Shown here: positions 1 to 9,623 of the stretch, piece after piece
Layout of the letters: every line of letters begins with the position of its first letter
Position numbering within the stretch: position 1 is the stretch's first letter
Source of the DNA: Tetrapyrgos nigripes
Taxonomy: Eukaryota > Basidiomycota > Agaricomycetes > Agaricales > Campanellaceae
DNA: 64,000 nt
NCBI GenBank assembly: GCA_013368315.1
Contig: JAACJM010000023.1
Coordinates: forward strand, 372,001 to 436,000
Direction: 5' to 3'
Notes under the pieces: model-generated
The model's database searches: none
What the model was told of the DNA's origin: nothing
What the model saw: only the letters and a program-made list of their open reading frames with translations
Program-made: the position numbers and the translations under genes

Positions 1-930
1 ACCAGCCATAGCTCTACGAATACCAGCAGTCAGGGACGATGGAGGAGTTGAAGGAGAGCGACCTTGGAGGCGCTCCAGCTGAGCAATGCGAGCAAGAAGA
101 TGCTCGTGCTTTTCGTGCTCCTCCTGTGCTTCTGTGGCTGCTGTTTCGATGAAGGAGCGACTGAGGCCCTTGACTGCATCTGTAAACTCGGTCCAGTTCG
201 TATAATCACCGTCAAGCTTCGTCCATAGTACCGGAGATAAATTTCCTTTTACCAACCCAATGTAGGTAGCTCCCCCTTGCACCTTTGCTGACTTTGCCAA
301 CCCAAACACCTTGTCTGCCCATGCCCAGTGCGAATAAACCTCTACCCCTCTAACCGTTGTTTTCTTCCCCAACTCTTCAATCTCCAATTTTGTCCCCATC
401 AACTCCTTCTCAAACTGCTGATAACTGGGGGCCATTGCTTATTGAAAGCTGCTTCGAAAGCAGCGAGGGAGGACTTCTTGTCGTTAGACAACTCGTTGTA
501 CCAGTCCTGCGCCTCGCTACTGGAAGTGAAGTAAAATCGGAACTGAGCAATGAGCTCCTTTTCATCGGTACGTTTGTGTTCGGCTCAGCAAACGTCACTG
601 AACCAGTCCTGAGGATTTTTGTCTGGGTGGTCCGTGTCACCATAGAATTTTGAGACGTCCGGCATCGTGGACTCGTCGTCACTGGAATCTGCTGTAGGAA
701 CGTGGATAGGAGGCGGTGACGTGGGTGGTGTGTCTCTAGTGGGAGTACGTAGCCCTAAATCGGTAAGTGGGGTGCTTCTATTCGAACTCGGGTCTGATGA
801 TGGCGGTAATGAATGGTCTCGGTGATAGTCGTCCCAATTTGCGAGCGTGAGAAGATACTTCCTGGGAGACAGGACAGTGACTCGTGGCGGTGGCTGGAAA
901 GTCGTTTTGAAGTGTGTAGATGTTGCGCGA
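1..930 (-). pseudogene. Ty3/Gypsy gag remnant, runs off left edge
   Basis: On the minus strand a retrotransposon Gag reads from about position 930 towards the left edge. A proline/serine-rich N-terminal part leads to a capsid-type region that includes KFYGDTDHPDKNPQDWF (from about 650), followed by a segment with AQFRFYFTSSSEAQDWYNEL and a C-terminal coiled-coil-like stretch rich in Glu, His and Leu. The frame is broken by a TGA near 589 and by a frameshift near 410-420, so it is not translatable as one protein. The zinc knuckle and pol would lie outside the window to the left. The sequence differs from the Gag of both other Ty3 elements here. No flanking LTR could be defined to its right. 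Confidence is good for gag identity and low for exact ends. Confidence 0.7.
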
Positions 931-1139
931 GGACGCAGAAAAAAAATTTTAGGGCTCGGGAGAGACTCGGAATAGAAAACTCGATAGACTCTTGGCTTGG
1001 ACTCGGACTCGGGTAGAAACGGGTGCTTGTTTGTGTGGAGAAAATTCCACTCTCATCACCAAGATGGAGTAGGCCGAACGAGAGATAGACTCGGAGCAGC
1101 AATGTAGTAGTTGATGATGTACTCTGCTATGCAAGGTCT

Positions 1140-3500
1140 GGCTCTAGCCAGGCTCTAGACAAATACACACAAATAGCTGACTAATCATACCAAATGCCCT
1201 CTTGTGGCATGCTTCAGACTATGGAATAGGGCGAAATCCCTATTCCACCATACATGTACTCTCCTACATTGACTCCTTCCTTTTCTGAGTGGATGACAAC
1301 TACAACTCTGAATCCTATGATGCTAGAATGGCATAATCAGTCTACAAGCTGCAAATACAAAGGAAGATGATGAAACTTACACTTGTCTTTCATTGTAGGC
1401 AGTAGTGTAGCTGCAGTTGTGAGAATTCTGCAGACCATCTACAGGTCAGCAGGCCTGTGTGTGTTGCCTTGGATCAGCTGAGTCTGAGGCTCAAGCACTA
1501 TGTCATCAGTCTTCATGTTCTTTAGGATAGATGTCAGCTTGCAATTATGTCAGTCAACATCAGTTTGACCATTGAGAACTCATTGTAAAGTCAGTAGGAC
1601 ATCTCTGTGAGCCCATACTGTGAGTCCATATTAGTACTTCTTATATATAGTACTTAGGATTGAAAACTGGGATGAGTTTATTTTGATATGATATCCTGCA
1701 TAATTCCTGCCAAATTTACAGGGGGACTGATGGAAGTGGATGATATACTGTCATATTGTAAAATTGGTATTTTTTCACCATATTTCCACTATTTACAGCA
1801 ATATATAACCAAATTCCCAGATGAGGTCTTTCCTGATGAAGCAGAAAGCACATGGAGAACACACATACTCAACCTGATGGACATGGTAATAGTCCAAGTT
1901 GATGCTCAGACAGACCTGGGTGCCAGATTTCAGAAGCTCAACATGAAGTTGCAAGTCACTGTAATTTGGAAATTGTTGAATCTCACAGACAATACCTTTG
2001 TATCCCTTCTCATTAACAACACAGACATGTTGAAGCTTGGTTGAGGTTTGCAAAGCTGACAATGTCTGACTTGTCAGGTATTGGCTGGTCTGCAGGTGGC
2101 CTGCAGGTGGTCCATAGGTGATGTCATACCTGTGGGCCACCCTAATAGATCTGTGTGTCAATCCTTGACCTGCATGCTAGTTTCCAAGTCAGACATGTAT
2201 GAAGTTTGCTGTCCTAAGAACTTGAAAGAGTAGACACAAGCCTTCTTACTTGTACCAATCATCTTCTCACCCATATTCACATATACATATCTACCATTTA
2301 TCTGTTTTTCAAGCAGGGATTAGTGAAATGCCCAATTAAAATTGAAATAGAGTGTGTATTAATAGTGTTGTGCTATCTACAGACTGCTTAAATAGGAAAT
2401 TCTTAGTTGAGATATCCTTCAAAATGCATTTTGACATAGTGGAGGAGAAGTTGAACTGATATTTGAGTGGCATGCAGGTACACAGCTACTGATACACTGA
2501 CATGGAGGGATCCTCGAACCTAAGAATGAGCATCTTGGTAAGGAATCCTGCAGACAAAGGAACATTATCTAGGTCAATGGTCTTTGAAGAGTCACACACA
2601 ATATGCTCTCCAACAATAGGGAACCCTTTGGTGGGCCTCTTTTTGAAAACAACATGAGGGTTTGCAGTCATGGTGTCAGAAAACATTGATAGAGACTAGC
2701 AGAAAAGCAAGAAATGAGTTGTTTACTCTGGATGCTACCCATGAAACTTCATGCCTTTATGTGGGATCCATTTATTTTTTACTGAGTGTCACCTTAAACC
2801 AGAGCAGAAAAGATGATGAAAAGATGAGACAAACTTGCTGTACATGTGTTGCAATTTCTCACCCCTATTCTATAGACCCTTTGACTCACCTCTTCTTTTC
2901 CTTTCCTTTCTCTACTTTGTTCCATCTTCCTTATCTAACACATGTTTACCACTTGTTCATCATGCTTTATCCTTGCTTTATCCCTCACATGGATAGTATG
3001 CATGCTTATTATTACTTACACATTGACTACATGCATTGTATGCATGTTTCTTATTACTTACATGCTGTTTGACATAGTTACTACAGAAAATTTACATGCT
3101 TGATGCACATTGTACTTTGAGTCATAGTTACAGACTCTATTGTATTTAGATAGAGGATCCTTCAAGCAAAGTTCCCCAGCTCAACCTTATACATCTCCCT
3201 ACAAGTCTTACTTCGAGTAATACTCATTTTCTGAAGGCTAGCTCAAACCCTTTTTCGATAGAAGGGCTCAATGAACAAACAAATGAAAGACAAAACCTTG
3301 AAGTACAACTTCTGTTGTAATAAAATGTGTGAAAGTTCATTGGGGGAAAAGTGGTTGGCAGGCTTGGATCACAAAGGAAAGATGTATGATGATGCCTCTG
3401 CAGATGGAAAAGACTATTCGCAACATTTGTCACACTTCTTAAAGCACTGGACCTTGATGACAAGGACCTATAGAGTTCAGCAAGTATCAGAATCCTGATG
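1140..3500. other. anonymous AT-rich DNA, no supported gene
   Basis: Open frames are short, lack recognisable motifs and overlap on both strands. The stretch contains many TG/CA-rich words and looks like old decayed repeat DNA. No LTR, TIR or RNA gene could be supported. Confidence 0.5.
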
Positions 3501-3506
3501 CATGCT

Positions 3507-3862
3507 TGTGAATCCTGGACAAAATTATTTCCTGCAACTTTCCCCTGATTTTCGTAGTTTTCACATTTTTAAAGGCCATTTTCAGGTCTGCCAATCTGAT
3601 TCAGCCTATGACTCACTTTCTTGAATTTTGATCCTAGAAACTCCTAACCCTTGTTCATTTCTCTGTACTTTTATTCCAGGTCTGCCAAACAATTTTCACA
3701 TATTGCTAATCTTACTCCTCCTCTGGAACTTCCATCAGGAGTCCCATGCACACTTCTAGCATGACGTGTGACATGGGCTCATTTCTGCACTCTTCTTTTG
3801 CTTTCACCAAACTTTCATGCTGGGTTTGTCCTGAACTTCTAGATACCCCAAATGTAAATATG
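3507..3862. repeat. dispersed repeat, copy A
   Basis: These ~355 bases recur, reverse-complemented and with only scattered differences, at 42469-42813. Shared landmarks, in order, are the words around 'ggacaaaattatttcctgc', 'ggtctgccaatctgattcag', 'ggaacttccatcaggagtcc' and 'catgggctcatttctgcac'. It lies immediately left of a hAT transposase remnant and may be part of the same element, but no coding content is visible. Confidence 0.75.
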
Positions 3863-4099
3863 TATAAACTTGGGAGGAAGAGGCCAAGCTATGCTGGTGA
3901 GAACAATTACTATTTTACATTGATATTTTTACACTACATATTTAAGGTTGGCTACATAAATACAGCTGTATGGACTTTCCCCTTCAAAGGTGGCTGCTTG
4001 CAGGATGGGATTGATAAGTGTACAGGGATTTTGGATGTTTAAGTGTACTACCAAAGTCGGATATAAGGGCAAACATTGGACATCAAATGCACAAATGTC

Positions 4100-5087
4100 A
4101 GACATTGATTTTTTCCCTAAACAGCACCTCATATTGTCCATCATGAGGATATTGAGCTGTGACTATAAGAAACTGGAAATTGAGGAAGAAAAGATTATAC
4201 TTACATATTTGTCAAGACCATATGCCTTGAGAGTCACAGCAAGTTCCTCAGTAAGATATTCTCTGGTATGTTGTTCATTTAGCCTTTGTTATATGTTAGT
4301 GAAATGGCTTCTATTGAAATGAACAAGGAACATACTTGATAAATTCTAAAGTTGCATGATGCAGCTGCCCAAAATCCTCCCAAGATAACGTTTTGTGATT
4401 GGAGCTGTCCATCCATCAACAATTGCATGGACTTCACAGTTGTGTTTCTAAAGTAATACATTAACACATGAATGAGTTGAGAACTACACATACACCTGGA
4501 AATAGTCATGTACTTCGACCGACAATCCCTTGTAAAGACGTTGAATATCCTCAGCAATGGTATTGGCTGAGGGAACCAGAGTACCAGGTTGAAGCAGGTC
4601 CACTTCCATGCAATAGAGTTTGTCTTCTTGCTATCAAAGTCCTATGACGCACTTCAGAATAGGGAGTAGAGGATTGGGTAGTGGTAGGCGTTAATGGTAC
4701 ATGGGTAGGTTCACAGTTGACACAGGTCCTGGCTGTGTTTCCAAGATTACTGGTGCCTGTACTACTGTTGTTCAGGTTGCAATACTGCCTGCAATACTGG
4801 GAGTCACCAAATTTGCAGTCAAAAATGAACTGAATGACACATTTTCTGGTAGCTTGATCTGTTTTGTGGTTCAAAGACACATTGTAATGATCATATACAT
4901 GCAAAACCCAGCCTTTGCGTGCAGCATCCAAACAGGAAAACTCTTTAACCAAAGTAAAGAACAAAAGCATGACTATATGCACACCAATAATCTCTGTTTC
5001 TGTTCTGTCCCAAACGTCTTCATCACTCAAACAACTTATACTCCCATTGTTATTCTTCTTATGATGTTTCTTGGGTGGTTTTACCAA
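4100..5087 (-). pseudogene. hAT-family transposase remnant (BED finger and catalytic-domain start)
   Basis: Reading the minus strand from 5087, a basic start (PPKKHHKKNN) and a hydrophobic patch lead to a BED-type zinc-finger-like block. This begins near RKGWVLHVYDHYN, has paired cysteines (CVIQF..DCKF) and ends near TARTC. Downstream come NTIAEDIQRLYKGL (about 4560-4520), a TDGW-like piece (QLLMDG, about 4400), ATLEFIKY (about 4340) and EYLTEELAVTLKAYGLDKY (about 4270-4215), then MMDN. That order matches fungal hAT transposases, in which BED is followed by the 'AxDxWT' and 'EYL..L..YGL..K' blocks. Several frame changes and stops lie between the blocks, so this is a pseudogene. The RNase H-like C-terminus and hAT dimerisation region were not found. 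Inverted termini and an 8-bp target duplication could not be identified by eye. Confidence 0.55.
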
Positions 5088-5224
5088 GGCAGGTGTTGTG
5101 GGTATGGCAGTTTATGTGAGCTCCAGACTTGTGGGTGGTGAAATGGGTGTCAAGTTTGTGATGTTTTGAGTTAAAGGGGTGGTCATTATGGTATAATAGA
5201 CAAGTTTAGGGTATTGGAATAATC

Positions 5225-5800
5225 TCTAACGTAGGGCTTGGTACCGTACCTGTATATGGGTATGACCATATTTTTCACGGCTAAGCTGTACCCGTACCGT
5301 ATTGTCTGCACAAGAACTCCCTGACGGTATGGGTATGGGCCGTATACTGTAAATACAGTCAAAAAACGTTTGCCGCATTGGCTGAAACACCCGAAACACG
5401 TTGGTACCTACACTTTGCATCAACGATTCCATGAATCTCTCCCCTTGGGCTCCATTCTGGCAGATAATCCAGTCCAAGGACAGCAAGGACGGCAAGAAAT
5501 CTGTCAAAATCAACGGCATACCCTTCCCACAGTACCTCAGGAGTGATTAAATGACGTGCCAGGAAATTTTGGGAAAAGGCAGCCTTGGGTCAACCTTGGG
5601 TGCCACCGATTTTGGTAGCTGTCATGCACACATGATCAGTGACACCTGCCATAAAAGGCTATTATTTCACTTACCCATACTACCCATATATGATATGGCC
5701 TGATATGGGTCATAGTGTACCGTATACCGTACCATCTTGGTCTTGGCTTGAGTAGCATACGGTACAGGTACGGAACTGTATATACAGAACCCATACACCG
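5225..5800. repeat. low-complexity 'GGTACGGTAC/ATATGGGTAT' repeat
   Basis: Two clusters of imperfect copies of 'taccgtacc', 'tatgggtatg' and their complements lie at about 5238-5350 and 5690-5800, enclosing a plainer stretch. They face each other partly inverted, so this could be an old MITE or foldback element. No target duplication is clear. Confidence 0.4.
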
Positions 5801-5802
5801 TT

Positions 5803-5905
5803 ATGATTACTATTTATAGTAATTGTTATTTTTTGATGTCCACCCACCCAAATTTTTGCGCATTCAAACACGGATCTGTGATCCGTGGGAACTTATCACT
5901 ATATT
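5803..5905 (-). repeat. repeat end carrying palindrome ATTACTATTTATAGTAAT, copy 1
   Basis: The reverse complement of this piece matches the repeat ends at about 8455-8530 and 39945-40021. All three share a run like 'aaatttgggtgggtgg', then 'ataac', then the palindrome ATTACTATAAATAGTAAT. It marks the end of an uncharacterised dispersed repeat family. Confidence 0.55.
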
Positions 5906-5961
5906 GAGCTGAAAAATTCATATGATCTATTTGCTTACAGTAAATGATTGTGTATCCCTAA

Positions 5962-6050
5962 AAAGTGTGCCAGTGCGAGGATTGAACTCGCGCAAGCCAA
6001 ACATAATTGACGCGGACTTTGGCACAGCGCAAAACCATTACACCACAGGA
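5962..6050 (-). tRNA. tRNA-like sequence, probably a pseudo-tRNA
   Basis: The minus strand holds a perfect RNA polymerase III A box (TGGTGTAATGG) with a pairable 4-bp D stem (GTGT/GCGC with wobbles). It also has a T arm with stem GCGAG/CTCGC around TTCAATC (a near-perfect B box), and a T run just downstream. The anticodon-arm region contains a GCCAA/TTGGC stem, but its loop is 18 bases and lacks a clear U33-anticodon arrangement, so an intron would have to be assumed. Only about four of seven acceptor pairs form. The 5' part resembles eukaryotic tRNA-Gln or tRNA-Gly. I read it as a degenerate tRNA gene or tRNA-derived SINE head; amino-acid identity is not assigned. Confidence 0.4.
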
Positions 6051-6235
6051 CAACTGTTAAACTGCATACATAAAGGTCCATATCTAGTTGTACAATCAAT
6101 ATATGTTCATTACCATTTGTTCAACATCATCAAGGATTATGGAGATGTGGGTTTGGTTTATGGGGGGTAAGATATGTAAGTGCAGAGAAGTTTATTACAA
6201 ATTCATTTTAAGGGGCTATTTGGATGGGAAATAAA

Positions 6236-7020
6236 AGTTTGCAGGGGTGAGGGGGGGTATGCAATTAAAGGGAAGTTTACCATTGATACATTTTTGGTCT
6301 GAGCCAATTATGGCTTCCTTTAACTCCAGATTGAGAAGGAAAGAAAGCCCACAATAATAGGTAGGGTAGTTTACCATCAATATATGTTTGGTCTGGGCCA
6401 ATTCTTGCCTCATTTCACTCCAGAAAAATAGGGAAACAACCCCCATACTGAGAGGTACTCTGGATCTATGGATATGAGTTGTGGGTGGGTGAGGGGGAGG
6501 ATATGTGAGAGCAGGGAAGTTTACCATTCATATATTTTTGTTCTGGGGAAATTCTGGCCTCATTTAACCTCAGAATAAGGGGGAAAGAAACCCTAGAGTT
6601 ATAGGTGCTCTGGATGTGGAGATATGAGGTTTTAGGTGGGTGAGGGGAAGGTATGTGCGAGTGAAGGAGTTTACCATCAATATATATTTGTTCAGAGGCA
6701 ATTTTGGCCTCATTTAACCTCAGAATAAGAGGGAAAGAAAACATAGAGTCATAGGCGCTCTGGATGTGGAGATATGAGTTTTTAGGTGGGTGAGGGGAGG
6801 GTATGTGAGTGCTGGGAAGTTTACCATCAATATATTTTTTATCTGGGGCATTTCTGGCCTCATTAAACTCCAGAAAAACAGGGAAAGGAACCCCATACTG
6901 AGAGGTTCTCTGGATCTACAGATATGAGTTTTGGGTGGGTGAGGGGAAGGTACGTGAGAGCAGGGGAGTTTACCTTCAATATATCCTTATTATGGGCCAA
7001 TTCTTGTCTCATTTAACTTT
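6236..7020. repeat. minisatellite, unit about 150 bp
   Basis: About five imperfect units follow each other. The marker 'gggtgagggg' starts at about 6245, 6487, 6638, 6788 and 6937, so the last four are spaced 149-151 bases. Each unit also carries 'agtttaccatcaatatat', 'ggcctcattta' and 'gctctggat'. The first unit is longer or rearranged (242 bases to the next marker). Short open frames inside merely follow the repeat. Confidence 0.85.
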
Positions 7021-7756
7021 GGAACAAGATATACCTCACCTGTGTCTTTGCCGCTCACCTGTCTTTGTTGTTGTCAACCATCACTATGTATGATTTTGGG
7101 AAGCTGTGTTCCTTTTGGCTACCTGTTGTCATTGTACTCATTGCATCTAGGTCCCCTGAATTCATGGATTGGGTACTTTCCCATCTTTCCATGGATGAGT
7201 TGATGCCCTTCTCCATCTCTTATTTCAATTTCTGAAGCTGTACACTCCAACAAGGCCCAACTTCACTCTCTGAAACATTTACAGTGCCACACTCAGTTTA
7301 TTATTTCTGGTTCAGTTGTCCATTTACTGGGTTAACAAGAACCATTTTATGGTGCATGTAGTGAGAAAAGATGGCACAGTTTGGCTCAATGATGGTGTGC
7401 ATGGAAACACTTCATCACCACAATGCTACTTATAATGATCCTGCATGTTCCTATATATATGCCCAACATTGATCTTTATCCCTGATGTAATATAGTAATC
7501 GTCTTGCCAGCAACAGCCTGGCCTCTACCCCCCAGTCAATGTATGGGTATGGTACTGAGCCCTAGTTAGAGAGCATGGGGCATGCAGGACATGAGGGAGG
7601 ATGTGTCAGTCACATTGTGCTAATGGTGGTTGACCAGAAGCATCCGCTGGTCAGGCCTAACCATGGGAAATCTATTTGGATACATTCAGGTATTCAAAAC
7701 TATGCCATCTATTCAAGTCATCTGCAAGTAACTGCTATTAAAGCGAGGCCCTGGTC
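7020..7756. other. no supported feature
   Basis: No coding frame, repeat boundary or RNA gene can be supported here. A few pyrimidine-rich stretches resemble intron or UTR sequence but nothing ties them to a gene. Confidence 0.4.
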
Positions 7757-8540
7757 TACAGGTATGTGTGGCAGTGCACTTGCATGGGAAAAAAAGTAAG
7801 CATACCAAAATCTGCGTCAAGCTCAGATCACGTGAATTTTGACCTAAACTGGGGAAAGGTGCCACTGCTTCGCATGGCAAGTTACGAGGCCCTCCTCAAC
7901 AAAACCTCACTCTTGTATTGACTATGTTGCAGCTACTTGCAAAGTAGTATGAGCGAAATAAGTTGGGAGTTCGAACCCGCAGAAAAGACTTTGAGGTCGC
8001 TACATAAACATAAATTAATGACGATGAAGAGGCAAGAATTCTGAATTACGAGGGCGTCGAGGCTGAAGCCAAGCTTCAGAAGCGGAGGAAGTAGGGTGGC
8101 AAGTACTGGCAAATGTCGGATAACAATTAGTATGGCCATACTTGCAGAGAGAAAGCCGTGGACGCGAGTAAGTATCCCATGAAGCACGACGCTGGCAATG
8201 AAGGTGAGATGAGTCAACACACTGGCATGACGTCATGATTGTCAACGTATGTAGACCCAGTCCAGACTCAGTCTGGATATTTTGGGTTGATCGGGAAAGT
8301 AGAGACCGGCGTGGTGTGGTGACGACACACAGTTGGGTTGAGTGGCAATGAAAAGGGGTGGGAGTTTGAGGTCGTGGTAAAATTTTCGAGGTCAACATAA
8401 GTTAACTCAGCCTTAAAGGGCCTCGTAATATGGTCTTGATTTCACACGGTACAAGGATCTGTGTCAGATTTTTTCGAAAAATTTGGGTGAGGTGGCATCA
8501 TAAAATAACGATTCCTATAAATAGTAATTGTAATCAATAA
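7757..8540. repeat. dispersed repeat interrupted by a Helentron-like insertion
   Basis: The outer parts (about 7757-7848 and 8429-8540) together match 39830-40021, which is uninterrupted. Shared words include 'tgtggcagtgcac', 'gcgtcaagc', 'gacctaaa', 'acaaggatc' and 'gtcagattttttcgaaaa', and both copies end in the palindrome ATTACTATAAATAGTAAT (or its one-base variant). The 580-base block between them is the Helentron-like element described separately. Confidence 0.7.
7849..8428 (-). mobile_element. non-autonomous Helentron-like element, 580 bp
   Basis: Orientation is minus: the 5' terminus TTACGAGGCCC lies at 8428. The 3' side has the inverted counterpart GGGCCTCGTAA, a short hairpin (GCCATGCGAAGCAGTGGC) and the end CCCCAG at 7849. 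The interior holds decayed coding sequence readable in the opposite direction (for example GWEFE near 8358-8372). The site can be compared with the uninterrupted paralogous repeat at 39916-39930, where 'gacctaaatatgg' is continuous. That places the insertion inside a short T run on the minus strand, as expected for Helitron-type transposition. Confidence 0.75.
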
Positions 8541-8583
8541 TCTTATCAACGTCTTCATATTGATAGAGTTATTTGTAGAACAG

Positions 8584-8973
8584 TGTCAAGAACGTGTCAC
8601 TTAGCAAAGAACCACCCAAGTCACACGATAAACAATAGATTGACGAGATATAATGAGACGGTGTAGAAGAGAGAGAGAGATGAGTAGACGATGAGTAGCT
8701 GACTATGCTCGACACTGCACTGTACTGAGAGCGGAGTGGAGACGAAGTGAACAGACTGAAGAACTAACTACAAGCCCCTTGGTATATATGTAAAAGAAGT
8801 GAATTGAGAGTAAATGAATAGGTGAGAATGTCCATGGAGATAGGAATCGGAGGAGATAAATGATGTACATGTCAGATCAAGTGATGGTAACCGTAGACAA
8901 GGAAGATGATGATGGGAATATGAGAGAAATGAATAGTAGTCCGTGGAGGTGAATAGAGCAGCGATTCGTGACA
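8584..8973 (-). repeat. 3' LTR of the first chromovirus
   Basis: 390-bp long terminal repeat bounded by TGTC..GACA, matching 15964-16352. It includes a TATA box and, at 8718-8727 (plus-strand coordinates), the same ten-base transcript-start motif as the other LTR. It also contains a 20-base segment near 8621-8640 that the 5' LTR lacks. Confidence 0.93.
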
Positions 8974-8986
8974 CTATCCCCCTCTT
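8974..8986 (-). promoter_or_regulatory. polypurine tract
   Basis: On the minus strand AAGAGGGGGATAG directly precedes the 3' LTR. A purine run in this place primes plus-strand DNA synthesis in LTR retrotransposons. It overlaps the stop codon of the last ORF. Confidence 0.8.
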
Positions 8987-9483
8987 ATGACAAGCTTGCA
9001 CCGGAGCTCGTACATTGTTAATCCATTGTTGAGGGTATTCCAAAACCCCGTTTTCCACCAGTGGTTGAGTCTCTCGCTATCGATTGACTCCTGCGCATTT
9101 TCATCGTCTGTACTGTTATCCCATAGGGCCACAGGAGTGTGATGTCCCCAAGAGCCCCAACCATCAGAGTCCCAGCCGTTGTTATTGTGGGGGTTTCCCC
9201 AACTGTCGCCCGTGTTGTTGTTGTTCTCGTTCCACCAGTTGTCGTAGAACCTGTCGGAGTTATGCCATCCACCGTCTAGCATGTCGGGCGTATGAGTCGT
9301 AGTCCACCAATCGTCCTGGAACCAGTCATTCGGATCGTAGGTCCATGCCAAGCGCCAAAAGAGATTGATTCCGTCGTCGCGAGGGTCATATGGGATTTTA
9401 GTCCCAGAGAAGGTGAGCGATGATTCGGGGCAGAAGGAGAAGAAGACAGTCTCTGGGCCAGTGGTAACAGAGGCGGTGAACAT
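8974..9483 (-). CDS. Trp/Asn/Asp-rich ORF between integrase and 3' LTR
   Basis: A 169-residue open frame starts at ATG 9483 and ends in the polypurine tract. It lies downstream of the chromodomain and on the same strand as pol. An N-terminal part with FFSFCPESS leads into a low-complexity region unusually rich in Trp, Asn, Asp and Gly (NDWFQDDWWTTT, WNENNNNTGDSWG, GWDSDGWGSWG). No signal peptide, transmembrane helix or known domain is visible, so it does not look like an env gene despite the env-like position. It has no internal stop, unlike the neighbouring gag and pol. It could be an extra retrotransposon protein, or non-coding DNA open by chance because of its biased composition. Confidence 0.5.
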   Translation of the reverse strand: MFTASVTTGPETVFFSFCPESSLTFSGTKIPYDPRDDGINLFWRLAWTYDPNDWFQDDWWTTTHTPDMLDGGWHNSDRFYDNWWNENNNNTGDSWGNPHNNNGWDSDGWGSWGHHTPVALWDNSTDDENAQESIDSERLNHWWKTGFWNTLNNGLTMYELRCKLVIRGG

Positions 9484-9623
9484 TTTGTTGGATGACAGTG
9501 TTCGGACGGTGGATGCGAAGGAGGTAGTTGTGTTTCTCTACCCTTCTTCGAGCGTAGCTGCTTTTAACCCTTCTCTATCAGATGGGTACCTTAGCTCGGT
9601 GACGTTCTGACAGTGAACGCTGT

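Noticed and set aside
755..1134. Open frames of 60-115 codons on both strands around 750-1130.
   Set aside because: They are shadows of the gag N-terminus and leader in other frames, with no motif.
6236..7020. CRISPR-like regular repeats.
   Set aside because: Units of ~150 bases are repeated throughout with no spacers, and the genome is eukaryotic; it is a minisatellite.
8974..9483. Envelope gene in the env position of the chromovirus.
   Set aside because: No signal peptide, transmembrane helix, furin site or fusion-peptide-like stretch; described only as an ORF of unknown role.
9084..9610. Plus-strand frames opposite the Trp/Asn-rich ORF.
   Set aside because: Antisense shadows; start and composition are explained by the minus-strand frame.
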